DNA from: Lucinisca nassula
Taxonomy: Eukaryota > Mollusca > Bivalvia > Lucinida > Lucinidae
Length of the DNA stretch: 64,000 bases
NCBI GenBank assembly: GCA_963580285.1
Contig: OY757014.1
Location: 102,302,072-102,366,071 of the forward strand
Direction of reading: 5' to 3'
Positions 23,698-34,853 of this stretch are shown in pieces (the first letter of the stretch is position 1; each line of letters opens with the position of its first letter). Under the pieces are notes generated by a model. The model saw only the letters and a list, made by a program, of their open reading frames with translations. It was not told the DNA's origin and searched no databases. The position numbers were made by a program, and so were the translations under genes.

Positions 23698-25079
23698 AAA
23701 TCCATTATTTTCACTTTTTCCTATGCAAAAGCCTAAGTCAGCATATTTGACATTACTGTAAAATAGGTCAAGTTCAACCCAGGGTCACCATTTGAACAAA
23801 TTATGATAGGCCCGAGTACCATATGCTTCATGCCAAGTTTCAAGGCCATTGGCCTTACAGTTCTTGAGAAGAAGAATTTGGAAGTGTTTTTACCATATAT
23901 GGGCGTGGTGGCCATCTTGGTCATGTGATCTAGACCATATTGGCAGCTTTTCATTTGTTCAACTCCCAAAGGCTCCATATTGAATTTCACTTCAATTGGC
24001 TCAGTAGTTTCTGAGAAAAAATGTTTGAAATATGGAACCTGCGTGACCTTGGTCTAAGGTCAATTAATGACCTTGACCTTTCTTACACATAGATCTTCAT
24101 GTTTTCAGCTACTTTACCTTATCTACTAATTTTGGTGACAGTGTCTTCAATGGTTTCCTAAAAATCCATTATTTTCACTTTTTCCCATGCAAAAGCCTAA
24201 ATCGGCAAATTTGACATTGCTGTAAAATAGGTCAAGGTCAACTCAGGGTCACCATTTGTATAAACTATGATGGGCCTGAGTACCATATGCTACATACCAA
24301 GTTTCAAGGGCATTGGCCTTACGGTTCTGGAGGAGAAGAATTTTTAAGGCTTTTTACCATATATGGGCGTGACGGCCATTTTGGTCATGTGATCTAGACC
24401 GTATTGGCATTTTTTTCATTTTTTCAACTCACAAAGGCTCCATATTAAATTTTACTTAAATTGGCTCAGCATTTTTGGAGAAAAAAATGTTTGAAATATG
24501 GATCCTGAATGACCTTGGTCTAAGGCCAATGAATGACCTTGACCTTTCTCACCCATAGATCTTCATGTATTCAATTACTTTACCTGATCTACAAATTTTG
24601 TTGACACTGTCTTCAATGGTTTCCCATAAATCCATTATTTTCACTTTGCCCCATGCAAAAGCCTAAGTCGGAAAATTTGACATTGCTGTAAAATAGGTCA
24701 AGGTCAACCAAGGGTCACCATTTGTACAAACCATGATGGGCCCGAGTACCATATGCTACATGCCAAGTTTCAAGGCCACTGGCCTTATGGTTCCGGAGAA
24801 GAAGATTTTTGAAGGCTTTTTACCATATATGGGCATGGCGGCCATCTTGGTCATGTGATCCAGACCCCGCGAACAAACTTTCGTTCCCCCATCCCACTGA
24901 GGCTCCATATGAAATTTGGCTTTGATTGGCCATGCAGTATAGGAGAAGAAGATCTTTGAAAATGGTGGACGGACGGACGGACGGACGGACGGACAGACGG
25001 ACGGACGGACGGACGGACGACGGACCATGGCTATACTATAAGCTCACCTATGAGCCTAAAGGCTCAGGTGAGCTAAAAA
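23698..25079 (+). repeat. Third satellite family, copy 2, 5'-truncated
   Basis: Continues directly in mid-unit (aatccattattttcacttt) after copy 1 and ends with a long (ACGG)n tract at about 24966-25022 and the same 3' hairpin gagcctaaaggctcaggtga. The head is absent. Confidence 0.75.
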
Positions 25080-25307
25080 ACGGAACGGTAGTTGATGACA
25101 ATTTAGGATAAACGTCTTCATTTCTCCGAAAAACAAAATGTTGTGGATATTAATAAGTTTTGCCTCACCGAGGCAATTCAAATCACTACCCCTTAATCTC
25201 ACATTTAACTAGAGTTCTGCATGTCAGAATGCAATATATGTATACGAGTCGAAATAAACGAAAATAGCAGACTCGGTTTTACTGAGTCTGTTCGTGACCA
25301 GTACTGA

Positions 25308-25592
25308 TTTGTTTGTTTGATTTTAGGTTTAACGTCCCCATCAACACTGTAAATGTCATTTTGGAGACGTTGCTTCAAATATTGTGGGACTTTTACCCGA
25401 CATTGAGATGAAATGACTTCTCAAGCCCTGTCGCCCAATGAAACCAATAGGGTTTATTAGCATGGGCGGTCCGCCTCTCACCGTGGTTCCTGGACAGGCT
25501 TAGATCCTCTAAGTGGTTTACCGGTACTAGTGTGCGGACCGGATTCAGCTCTGCATGGAAGCATCATGCAGCCCATATATTTCTTCAATTAC
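25308..25592 (-). mobile_element. SINE family A, full length
   Basis: Plus-strand reading: gtttgtttgattttaggttt to cagcccatatatttcttcaa. Confidence 0.75.
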
Positions 25593-25619
25593 CAGTACTG
25601 AAATGTGAAAAACCGCTTA

Positions 25620-25775
25620 CAGGATCTATGCCTGACCAGCCAAAGTTGTTCGAGGCTGGCCGTCCCTACATATAAACCATTTTTGTTTGTTTGGGCGACA
25701 GGGCTTGAGATGTCATTTCATCTCAATGTATGGTAAAAAAACCCACACACACTCAAAATTGGAATCAATGCCTCA
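25620..25775 (+). mobile_element. SINE family A, fragment
   Basis: ggatctatgcctgaccagcc to a truncated 3' part (atggtaaaaaaacccacaca). It faces the copy at 25308 head to head. Confidence 0.6.
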
Positions 25776-26044
25776 AAAATAAAATAGATTCAAAATATCA
25801 GAATTTTCACGAGTGCGAAGCGTGAGTGAAAATTCTTATGTTTTAGACAAAATGTGTCTGGCATTTATGAAAAAAAAAGAATATTGAAAAAGTAGTCCGG
25901 GCTGCCACTGTGAAGATATCGCGATCATATTTATTGTTCACAATATGAACATACCGTGTTTTCACGACATCATGAGAACAAGCCTATATTATTTCGAGCC
26001 CTTAAACCAAACCTTTATATAATATAACTGGAATTTACATGGGT

Positions 26045-26470
26045 GTACATCCTCGCGTGAAAAAGTCCGTGAAATGAACACCCCCTTAAACCTCACTTTA
26101 TATCGAGAAAATGGGGGTGAACGGGGGTATACATTATTTTTTCTTATTTCTGCTCCAAGACATAGGTTGTGGGTACTCGTTAGAACCTTCGCATTGAGGC
26201 GGTTCTAACGAGCACCCACAACCTATATTTGCAGCATAAATGAAAAATATCACGGATTTTCATTAGAAAAGTAGCCATTTTGGAGATCTGAAAAAAAAAT
26301 CCACTATGTCGCACGGGTGTGTTATTGTGATATTTCTTCTTAATTCTGCATATAACATAGATGGTGGTTACTCGTTAGAACCGCCTCACCGAGGCGACTC
26401 TAACGAGTTCTCACAATCTATGCTTTGAGCAGAAATATAAAAATATAATACTTTTCTTAGATTTTTGGTA
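26045..26470. mobile_element. Two adjacent hairpin MITEs (H2 type)
   Basis: Cores at about 26165-26232 and 26352-26415. The first starts with cctcgcgtgaaaaagtccgt. The cores differ in their centres (cattgaggcgg and caccgaggcga). Confidence 0.6.
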
Positions 26471-26654
26471 AAATTTTTAAAATACGAAAGTGCGTGTTTT
26501 TGTAATGAGGTGAAGCGACGATTTTTATTTGTTTCAGATATAAATTGATTTCGCGGCTTAGTATATTATAAAATTATAAATGAAATATTTTCACCGCCGA
26601 AATATAAAAAAGAAAAAATATTAACGTGGGTCTGATTCTGACAGTTCAAATACA

Positions 26655-26935
26655 ATTTATTTTTTTCCATTACGAAAACAAGCCTAATCAAATAAATTGT
26701 AAACTTCTACTCTACAACAAAATTGTAAATTTTGGGATAAAAGTTCTGATATTTTTGTCCAAATTTCTACTCAAAACATAGATTGTGGGTACTCGTTAGA
26801 ACCGCCTTGGCGATGCGGGTTTAACATTTACCCACAGTCTATATTTGAGTAGAAATAATGTAAAATAATTAACCATGTCAAGCCAAGTTGTTCAATACAA
26901 AAGAGTCAAATTTATAAAGGCGTGTTTTCGTGATA
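26655..26935. mobile_element. Hairpin MITE family H1
   Basis: ccattacgaaaacaagcct to aaaggcgtgttttcgtgat, core at about 26780-26850 partly decayed. From 26940 to 27480 only AT-rich sequence with an (ATT)n stretch near 27400-27470; no gene. Confidence 0.65.
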
Positions 26936-27481
26936 ATTGAAGAAGACATCTGTCATCGAATGTTAATTTGATGACGGATAATTATTGAGATCACATATAC
27001 TGAAAAATCATGTTAAATGTCAAATTCATTGTATAAATTTGTTATTATTTTTTTTTTTCTAAAATATAGCGGCCGTACGTAATGGGTGAGAACAATAAAT
27101 TCCCTCACAAAAAGCATTCGAAAACTATAGAAAACAGAGTCTTCTCGGTTAATGTTTTGTCCATGTATGAAAGGTTCTTATGTAGTTTGTTTTTCGCCGG
27201 CAACCATTGAACCCGCGAATCTGTATCAACAGTTAAACGCGCATCCGACTGAGCTAAATAATCCGGAAACATTTTCTTTCTGTCAAACACAATTTCCTGT
27301 TTATTGCAGGAGATCCTCTTCACCTTAAGATCGTTTCACTACTATTTTTTATCTATTTTCTGTTTCATTATAAAAATAATAAAATTATCAAAATAATAAA
27401 TAATGATAATAATTATTATTATTATTTTTATTCATTATTATTAATTATCATTATTATTATTATCATTAAAGTGAGTCTGCG

Positions 27482-27710
27482 GGATTTTTATTGGTTAACG
27501 AAAAAGAACATATGAAACCAGAAACGGTTTCCATGACAGCGTTTTCCGAACGCTAATGTGATTGGTTGATATACGAAACGCTTGAAACGTTTCAGAAACG
27601 ATGATCTGATTGGCTGAAAATGTAAACGATCGTTTAAGCGTGGTCTAAACGCTGCGTTTTCAAATCGTTGAAAAGAGTTTTGCATCCGTTTCCGTGGACA
27701 ACAAAAACTA
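27482..27710. repeat. CGTTT/AAACG-rich repeat, second block
   Basis: Same word composition as 14190-14475 (aaacggtttcc, gaaacgcttgaaacgttt, aaacgctgcgttttc) but not an alignable copy over its length by eye. Confidence 0.5.
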
Positions 27711-27899
27711 AATCGTCACTGTATCAAGCTCTATGAAAAAGAACATGCTCTATTCCAAAATGTGTTGTATCCATCTCAAAAAAGTTGTATGTTTCAAAGT
27801 TTTAGTGCGGGCTACATGATCTATACAGAGGGCCCGCTTTATCACGACAGTATTTGTTCCCTGTTAGCGTGCCGTTATAATGAATTAGGGGATAACTGG

Positions 27900-28037
27900 A
27901 TTCAAAATTGTCATTTGGGGAGGTAAATCGGTGGTTTTACGGTCGGAAATTTCGTTTTACGGCTCCGCGTCAGCGGAGCCGTAAAACGGAATTTGCGACC
28001 GTAAAACCACCGATTTACCTCCCCAAATGACAATTTT
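27900..28037. repeat. Long near-perfect palindrome
   Basis: Arms of about 65 bases: tgtcatttggggaggtaaat and gtggttttacggtcg on the left are mirrored by cgaccgtaaaaccac and atttacctccccaaatgaca on the right, around gctccgcg/cagcggagc. It could extrude as a cruciform or fold in RNA. Confidence 0.85.
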
Positions 28038-28327
28038 CAATACAGTTATCCCCATTCTAATGCACTTATTCGGTTGTTTTGTTAAAAATTGTACTATTTT
28101 GCACAAAGCGGCAGGCGTTGTGAGCTGCGTAAAACCAAATGTCAGCCAATGAAAAACGACGTTACGTGGTGACGTCGGATTTCCGACAGTATATCGTGGA
28201 ATATACTGTCGCAAATTTTTTACGTTATCCAACCAGACGTCGCGTTACATACGTAAGTGCATTAGAATTGGTCGTTATAAAGAACCCAGTTAGGGTATGA
28301 TAGGTTATAAATGGTCTTTTCCACATC

Positions 28328-28402
28328 ATTACTCCAAGAAACAAATGTTATAGACACTGAGGCGATTCTAATAAATATCTATAACATTTGTTTCTTGGAG
28401 TA
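28328..28402. repeat. Short foldback element
   Basis: actccaagaaacaaatgtta is mirrored by taacatttgtttcttggagt, with a 25-base loop carrying a partial MITE core (gaggcgattctaataa). Confidence 0.85.
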
Positions 28403-28660
28403 TTAAATTACAATCTTTCATGACTGTGTATTCGATTTGGGCATTTCAATCCGAGCTCGGAATCGAGACTTAGCCTTGATGTAAGAATTGATTCCATTGA
28501 AATTGTCGTTAAAACGAGTTTTGCCGTCTTTGGGACCAAGAAAATATGTTCGAGACAGGGGTAGTTCGAGCCACTAAGGGTAACTGCCAGATGGCATAAT
28601 GGGGTTAATTTTTGGAACATCTTTCGGTGTTTTTTTTTTAAGAAATGAATTTTATTTTTC

Positions 28661-28772
28661 TGCTGTTCATGGAAGTATGAACGCAGTGGGTCGCGTGTAA
28701 AGTAAGTGAACCCCAAAGGGGTTCATGTAAACTTTGCTAGCGACCCGCTGTCGTTCATACTTTCATGAAAAG
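28661..28772. repeat. Palindrome with GGGTCGC arms
   Basis: gttcatggaagtatgaacgc, agtgggtcgcgtg and its inverse gcgacccgctgtcgttcat enclose gaaccccaaaggggttc. Related copies are at about 29620-29745 and 46764-46870. From 28403 to 28660 and 28773 to 29540 no gene is seen; some text (gacgtcacttgatatcactg) also recurs near 46560-47045. Confidence 0.75.
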
Positions 28773-29543
28773 CAGATATATTAAGTTTATTTTTTCTTTA
28801 TATTTACATTCTTTGCCCCTCATCACTGGACGAAAAAAGTGCTTATGGGGTAAACTTTTAAAGCTGAAAAGCATTTACATGCTGTTTTTCTACAAAGAGC
28901 GGAGAAGCATTGACGTCACCAACGCCCGTAGTGATGGTTTAGACTGACGTCACTTGATATCACTGAAAATCATGTGACTCGCTGCGTTACAAGGGTTACA
29001 ATAGACTTTACACGGGAAATGTTACTATAATAAAAATGAATGCTGTGTGTACTCATTAGAATCGCATCATGTGACATGTGAGCTTAAACGCAATATTTGA
29101 CGGCATTCCTTGTATAGTTGTATAATAACATAAATGAAAAACCGAACATATTTTGTAAACGTCAATGAGAAACCTAACTACCCATTATAGACGTTTTCTG
29201 CACATCTAGTATAAATACGTCAACAATAACGGCTTTAACCCCTATCCTGTTGTTCACGACAACCCCTAGCTTTGCAAACTATATAGATCTACACTGTTTG
29301 ACATTCAGTTTGTGAATTTTGAGTAATAAATTACACCAAGAAAGCTGATTGGTTCAAAGTCAGAAATAGGTGTAGCTATATTAATTATTCAGCAGGATAG
29401 GGGTTTATGCTGCTTTTAGTTTAACCAATTTTCATTGCGTCTTAATCGCAAACTAATATTTTTAAAATAAGTGATCAAATTAATATTTCATTTGACAATA
29501 ATGCATTACGATACGGCTGTATAATCAAGACACGACAACATAT

Positions 29544-29745
29544 TAACAGGAAGAAGAATGTTGTTTTATTTAAAGACAGTCTTTAAATAAAACAACTTTC
29601 TTCTACCTGATTAACGACAGCGGGTGGCTCACAAAATTTACATGAACCCATTAACCCCTTAAGGGTTCATTTACTTTGCACGCGACCCACTGCGTCCATA
29701 CTCCCATCAATAGCAGAAAAATAAAATTCATTTCCTAAATGTACC
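29544..29745. repeat. Foldback pair beside the virus-like element
   Basis: gttgttttatttaaagac is mirrored by gtctttaaataaaacaac at 29560-29598, followed by half of the GGGTCGC palindrome family. This is the sequence just outside the left end of the Polinton. Confidence 0.65.
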
Positions 29746-29791
29746 TAGCACATATATGTACCTACAGACGCATGGTGTTCAAGCGATGTCG

Positions 29792-29796
29792 AATCA
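29792..29796. repeat. Left target-site duplication of the Polinton
   Basis: AATCA lies directly before the left inverted repeat and again directly after the right one (46001-46005). If the first A of the element is counted, the match is six bases, AATCAA, the usual Polinton duplication length. Confidence 0.75.
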
Positions 29797-29962
29797 AGTA
29801 GTATATACAATGGGGGTTCTGGGACACTTTCACATCGCGCACACATGTGCATGCATGTCGCACACACATGCACATACTTGCGGGGCTCCGACGCGCAGCA
29901 CACATACATGCGCGACGTGGGGCGCATACTATCTCCCACCAGCTAGAGGGGCCCGCCCACCC
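29797..29962. repeat. Left terminal inverted repeat
   Basis: Starts AGTAGTATATACAATGGGGG. It matches the reverse complement of 45834-46000 with about six mismatches over ~165 bases, some of them CG against TG or CA as expected from methyl-CpG decay. It is rich in alternating gtgcatgc / cacatg words. The 75 bases between it and gene A show nothing. Confidence 0.93.
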
Positions 29963-30037
29963 TGGCGAGGGCGGTCTCGCGGTCCTTTCTGGTTGTCACT
30001 CAACTGGCGCTCTTTTTAGCTCTCCAGCAAGAAATAT

Positions 30038-30643
30038 TCAAGTGCCACTGTGACCAGCTTTGTCCAACTCTTCCAACAGCTTGGTATGGGCCGTCATTAA
30101 CGCCTCGTCTTTCGCACGTTGAAACAACTTCTTTTTTTCCTCCTCCGACAAACCAACAGTACGTTTCTGACGCTGACGAATTTCTCCTTTCATCTGATTG
30201 AACTTGTCGATTTCAGACAGAATCAGGCGAAATTATGTTTCAGATATATTGTCGTCGTTCAGCGCGATAGAAATGCGGTCTGTGATTGAGTTCAGCTTTG
30301 ACTCAGCCAAGATACGAATCTCGTCGTGTTATTATGCTTTTGTTTGGAGCCTCCGGCTAATAAAATTCCCGCTTATACCCAGCAAACCACACACAATCGC
30401 ACCAGCTTGAAGGCCAATGGCGACAGGCGCCAAGACGATAGTTGACAAGAGCCCGACGCCAGAAGCAGCGAGCCCTACGTTAGCCGCAGTAAGCGTGGTA
30501 TCAATCCCATCAACAACATTAGCCCCGCGTCTGTATTTTTTGTACAGCGAGGCTCTGAAGTCTCGTTCTTTTTCGAGACGGAATTTGACCTCGGCCACGT
30601 GCTGAAGGCGGTATTTGTCTCCAGTATCAAGTGGTGGATACAT
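30038..30643 (-). pseudogene. Gene A: membrane-spanning plus coiled-coil protein, three in-frame TAA
   Basis: Read as one frame it is 201 codons. The first 103 are open: a charged N-terminus (residues 1-45), then a long glycine/alanine-rich hydrophobic region (about 50-95; two helices, e.g. GVGLLSTIVLAPVAIGLQAG). Two consecutive TAA codons (30329-30334) and a third TAA (30233-30235) interrupt it, yet the same frame stays clearly coding to 30038, ending in a charged helical tail (SEEEKKKLFQRAKDEA). I recognise the layout as a conserved small gene of marine-invertebrate Polintons, function unknown; a virion membrane-associated protein is a guess. It is last in the C-B-A block, 37 bases after gene B. 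Confidence 0.7.
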
Positions 30644-30680
30644 CGTACTACTATAAACTGACTTATCGCTCTAAATGATA

Positions 30681-31436
30681 TTACATATTGAAAAGAATTG
30701 CGACAGCCTCTGGCGTGAGCTCATTGGGCGTAAATCGAAGTCGTTTTATGGAAACTGAACTAATGAAGAGTTTATGTAGATTGAAGAAGCGGTCATCGTT
30801 TGGTGTTGAAGGCCTTCAAGCGAAAACTGCACTTGAGCTGCCTTTGAGTCTGCTTTCAATATGTGGACCCCCACTCCTTTATTGGCATGCGCTTGCGTCC
30901 ACTTGAGCTTGAAGCCAGGAAAGACACAAACAAAGTCGTCGGGCCTATCTCCCAGAAAAATCTCGAGGGGGATTGTTGATATTTCTGTTAAACCAATTGG
31001 CCTAGCTGAATCCGTCTTGCGCTATGACAATGTTTTTCGTCTCAGGAATATAAGAGCACAGCCGGGTGCCACTATTCACTATCTTCCGAACCTTTTGCTG
31101 CTTTGAAGTCATAACGTACGGAGATAAGAGGTTTATATCAATAAACCAACAAGTTTGTTGTAGGGGGTCCGCAAAGGCAATCCATTTGCTCCCTGTGAAG
31201 GCCAGCGTATCAATCCGTTTTGGAACGGCATGTGAAACATTTACATCGCTCAACTCTTCCAATTTTTGTGACCCTCCTTGGGGGATCTCTTTCCTTTTGT
31301 AGACCCCCTCAGAGAGCTGGAAGGCATACAAGCGATCTTCCTTCCCGCCCCTATCGAACCCCTCGGTGTCACCAAGATCAGCCAAAGCTACCCCGGTGCA
31401 TTTTCTGATCCCGCCGGGGCCACTTGCGTCAACCAT
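30681..31436 (-). pseudogene. Gene B: unrecognised Polinton protein, frameshifted
   Basis: The start ATG at 31436 overlaps the end of gene C by eight bases, which suggests coupled expression. 144 codons are open to a TAG at 31002. Coding character then continues in another frame (roughly 31040 to 30746, e.g. DDFVCVFPGFKLKW) and finally in a third frame to 30681 (ending TPEAVAILFNM). That gives two frame changes. No domain is recognised; the C-terminal half looks like a beta-rich globular fold by residue pattern. In this position between gene C and gene A it is part of a leftward block of three. Confidence 0.5.
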
Positions 31437-32117
31437 TCCTTATATGTAGTGTTGCGCTCATATACTCGAATAGAAACATCTCTCCATTGGTATCTCTAAG
31501 TGAAACAGTTAGCTGTGAAATAGGCCCTGACGACAACCTCTTGTACTGTAAGACAGGAAATGATTCAGTTCTACCAGCTCCACACTTTTCGTTCGCGACA
31601 GGGATGGACCTAAGCAGTGTAGAGGGGCGACCATTATGCAGATTGTCTGAAGTACTTAATTCAGCAAGGTGAAAGTAGACCTGACGATGGACGGCCAGCT
31701 TGTGTGGCTTCTCTGCAGTGAATGTCTGGGTTTTTATTTTGTCATTAGCTGGTGCCCTAGCAACTCTGAAAACATCGTTGGAAAAGCCTAAAAGCCTGGC
31801 TAACTCGCGATTCATTATGATGGCTTTCCGGGCTTTACTATCAATTGCAGTAGACCAGAGGGTTCGTCTAGAATAAGTTCGGCACCCAACAGCTGAAACA
31901 CTTTTTCGTTCAGCTCACAGACGTTATAATACCCGTCAGGTATTACTTTTGTCGTCTCGTTATTTGAGACCTTATTGTTCCTTTTCGCAGTGCATATGTT
32001 GTACCACCAGTGATAATACGTCAGTTCGCAGAGAGCAATCTCTAGCTCACCAGTAGACAGGGCCCTGGCAAGATTGATTGGCACATCGTTTTGAACACCA
32101 GTGAGTGTGATGTACAT
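31429..32117 (-). pseudogene. Gene C: conserved Polinton protein, candidate minor capsid (penton-like), frameshifted
   Basis: Two open parts: 100 codons from ATG 32117 (MYITLTGVQNDVPINLA at the start, then GELEIALCELTYYHWWYNI) and 128 codons ending at 31429 (NRELARLLGF, then beta-rich text and a C-terminus SATLHIRNG). The frames change by one base near 31815-31830. The pattern at the N-terminus (GxxExALxExxYxHxWYN), followed later by LGF, is one I associate with a widespread Polinton/adintovirus protein of ~230-250 residues that is often proposed as a jelly-roll minor capsid component; that role is tentative. Divergent from gene D, with only 18 bases between the two start codons. Confidence 0.6.
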
Positions 32118-32135
32118 AATGATAACGACACCAAA
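32118..32135. promoter_or_regulatory. Divergent start region of genes C and D
   Basis: Only 18 bases separate the ATGs of C (minus) and D (plus), so promoters or leaders of each must lie within the other gene. The sequence ataatgataacgacacca holds no clear TATA box. Confidence 0.3.
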
Positions 32136-33436
32136 ATGGGTATAGATACAAAGGCATTTACGTTTAATAGCTCGGCAAATTATCGGGCAGGCGGTTATTT
32201 CAAATATAAGGAGTCAGCGGCAGGGTTGCCTATCCAGTCCATAAGGGTCGACGATAAGGAAGGTCGCTTCCCCATCAAGTACCCGGACGTCTTCGCCGAA
32301 TATAAAAACCCTCCGCTTACCGGGGATGTTACTATGGCAAACAAGGTGTGGGACAGTTGGCAGCACATCCCCTTCAGCTGGTGGCAGTGCCAGCTAAACT
32401 TTGCGGTTTGGTGCGCAACCGCCGGATGTGGTGTTTCATTCCAGGACCATCTCCAATCGGATGAGCCCCTTCTTGCAAGCCTATATTGCTTTCATTTCTA
32501 TTATACGATTAGGCGTCTGCTTGAGGAGCTAAAAGTCGCCCTCCCTGGTGACAAGTCCAATTCATGATTCGATAACCAATATGACTCCAGGGCCTACAAG
32601 CGGCTTTGTGATGAGTTCGCAGTTTTGCCTGATACAGATTTGAGGCAGAAGTTAGACCATGGGTGTCAAGGACTCGGCTCATATGGGAGTTATATGGAGC
32701 CATCTGGTAAATATAGGATGGAGCATCAAGCACAGGGGCCGTTCTTCCACCCAAAGGACTCAATCATTCATAATCGGGATATTTCAATGGCGTGGACGAT
32801 GTTCATTCTAGATAAATCAGAAGGGTTCACGCAAGCGGGTGTCGTGCACCTCAACGACTTGATTCGGACTTACGTTTGGGCAATCTTGGGAGCGCAAGCT
32901 CAGACCCGTTCCAACATTCTCAAAGTCGGGACGGGGTTCGACGCCCAAAAGCAATTTATGGCGAATCTCGAAGACGCCATCGCCTCGCCCGTCGGCATCC
33001 CCTGCAGCATCGATCACTATCAAAAGACGCTGCAATATGCATCCACACCACTGGATTACGTCTGCGGGAAAGGGCTCTACTTGATGCCGAGCGATATGAC
33101 ACTTCATACCGGCAATGTCCAAGGTTATAATAATCAAATCCAAATAGCGGGGTCAGACGCCGTCATCGGCCACAACCCAGGAATAAACAAGGCAGCACTA
33201 ATCAATCCTGCATCTAAAGTCGATAGGACATTCCAGGGGAAAACTGCCTCACCAGCCGGGACCGATCCGCGAGTACTCGCAGGGCCAACGTCCGAAGGGT
33301 CGCCTACGTCTGTCGCGGTTGCTCCGCCAGCAGACTGGAAATCCAGTCTCGGCCATGAAGAAGAAAAAAAACAGCTCTCATAGTCGCAGGGATTGCACTT
33401 GGCCTAGTGGCGCTTTGGTTGGTTGAGCGGTCGTGA
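32136..33436 (+). pseudogene. Gene D: large conserved Polinton protein, TGA and terminal frameshift
   Basis: From ATG 32136 (chosen because the text before it is not protein-like) an open frame runs to TGA 32565-32567, then the same frame stays open to 33383: about 415 codons. The sequence is rich in aromatic residues (SWWQCQLNFAVWC; KVWDSWQHIPFSWW). An A8 run at 33364-33371 changes the frame; in the next frame a hydrophobic anchor follows (TALIVAGIALGLVALWLVE) to a stop at 33436, which I take as the true C-terminus. The TGA sits where I expect Trp. I recognise the protein as conserved in cnidarian and mollusc Polintons without a known role; an anchored virion protein is an inference. Confidence 0.65.
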
Positions 33437-33484
33437 TGACCAGTCCCGTGCAACCACGAGAAGAAGATCCCCCACGCCGATGAC

Positions 33485-33999
33485 TTAGGCCCACAAATTA
33501 TCTGCGAGCCACGAAGCGGCCTTCCCTAGCGTGCTCAAGAGCCAAGAGACGATGGACCCGATGATTCCGGGCAGGGCAGCCGCGGCCTTGCCGGCCAAAT
33601 TGGCCAGGGCACGCCCGAGGGACTGTAGGTGCTTTTTACCCACTCCTTGACCCCGCCCTTGACAGGGGGGCTTTGGAGCCGGTACACTCCCCCCACCGCC
33701 GGTTAGCGCAAACACTAGGGTCGAGATTGCCATCCCAATCGCTGTAAGGATGCTCACGATGGTAATTCCCTGCTCGCGAAAGAGGGTGCGAATGCGCTCA
33801 GCCAGCGTTTTGTCTTCATGAAGGAGCCGCCTGAACGTCTCACGGATTCACGGATCTGGGACCGGAGAGCTTCTCTGTTCGCAGAAAGGGCTTCGAGGCT
33901 CGACTGTCTTTCGATTTCGATATCCGAAAGCTCACCTTCCAGTTTTCTCATTCGGTCTTGAATCCTCTGCTGCATCTCGGGGTCGTCCGTTTCCGTCAT
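33485..33999 (-). pseudogene. Gene E: coiled coil plus amphipathic/transmembrane protein, 8-base duplication
   Basis: ATG 33999 opens a strongly charged helical N-terminus (QQRIQDRMRKLEGELSDIE). The 8-base word tcacggat is present twice in tandem at 33840-33855; removing one copy from consideration, the coding text continues in the other frame into a hydrophobic helix (ILTAIGMAISTLVFALTGGG), a Pro/Gly/Lys linker, and a long amphipathic helix region ending at 33485 (GIIGSIVSWLLSTLGKAASW). So one clean duplication broke the gene. A membrane-active capsid-interior protein is a plausible role, by layout only. It follows gene F by nine bases, and faces gene D tail to tail (48-base gap). Confidence 0.65.
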
Positions 34000-34008
34000 T
34001 TTCCGCCG

Positions 34009-34774
34009 CTATTTGGCCAAGTGTTTTTCAACTTGGGATTTTTCCTCGTCAACCTTTGACAGTTTCGCCAGGTTGTTCGCCAACTCATCTCGGGTTCGAG
34101 TCATAGCCTTTTCAAGCCCAGCGAGCTCTCTTTTGGCCTGCCTGACCCACGCCGTGTCGATAGGTTGATCATTAATTGTCTTCAATGCGGTCTCGGCATC
34201 TCCTGTTGTTTGAATAACGTCGTGGGCTACACCGGGGAGCTCTGCCATATCGACGGATTCGATGTTTATTGGGAGGATTTCCTCTGCTTTTTGGAGTTTA
34301 TCCATAGCCTCTTTGTTGAGACGCGGTATATCCGATTTATAGTCAGCGAGCCCCAGTGGTTGCCGAATTACATTTACACCCCCTGTTCCATATCTCGAGG
34401 CCAATGTGGATAGAGCCAGAAACCGGAATTGTCCCCTCGTCGCCGTGGTAGGGATCGTTTTATCGACTGGGTCCAGTAGAGTGTTTTTCCGTCGTCATCA
34501 ATCTCAAACTGGCTATAGTCGATCCTGCCTTCGGGGCGCAACTCATAGGTACGGTTCACTTCTTTGTAGAAAGTGTCAACCAGGCGCTTCTTCTGAGCCT
34601 GAAGTTCTGCCTGCTTCAACTCGCCCTGCAGATTTTGCAAATTATCCTCGGACGTGTTTAGATCTTGCTGGACGGGCAGCGGTGGCTCCATAGGGGGTCG
34701 GGGAGGTCGAAATCATAATCATCGTCTATTCCAGGCCCGTCTGGGTGGAACATTGGGTTTTCAAAGTCAGCCAT
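34009..34774 (-). pseudogene. Gene F: conserved coiled-coil Polinton protein, frameshifted
   Basis: Probable start ATG 34774 (MADFENPMFHPDGPG, acidic and Pro-rich). The frame changes near 34690, then reads NLQNLQGELKQAELQAQKKR and DDDGKTLYWT to about 34470, where it shifts again by one base; the last part (34404-34009) has RYGTGGVNVIRQPLGLADY and ends in a coiled coil (LEKAMTRTRDELANNLAKLSK). At least two lesions. I recognise the internal Asp-rich TLYWT and RYGxGGxxxIRxxLGL pair as a conserved Polinton feature, function unknown. First gene of the leftward F-E block. Confidence 0.6.
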
Positions 34775-34853
34775 ATTTGAATTTGTGAAATACAAACATA
34801 CATTTGAAGGTTGTCGCCAATGTCTAAAACAGACTTCGTCGAGTGTCAACACT
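34775..34853. promoter_or_regulatory. Divergent promoter candidate between F and capsid gene
   Basis: 79 AT-richer bases separate the start codons of gene F (minus) and the capsid gene (plus). As the only gap between two outward-facing gene blocks it should hold both promoters. No TATA or initiator word is convincing. Confidence 0.35.
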
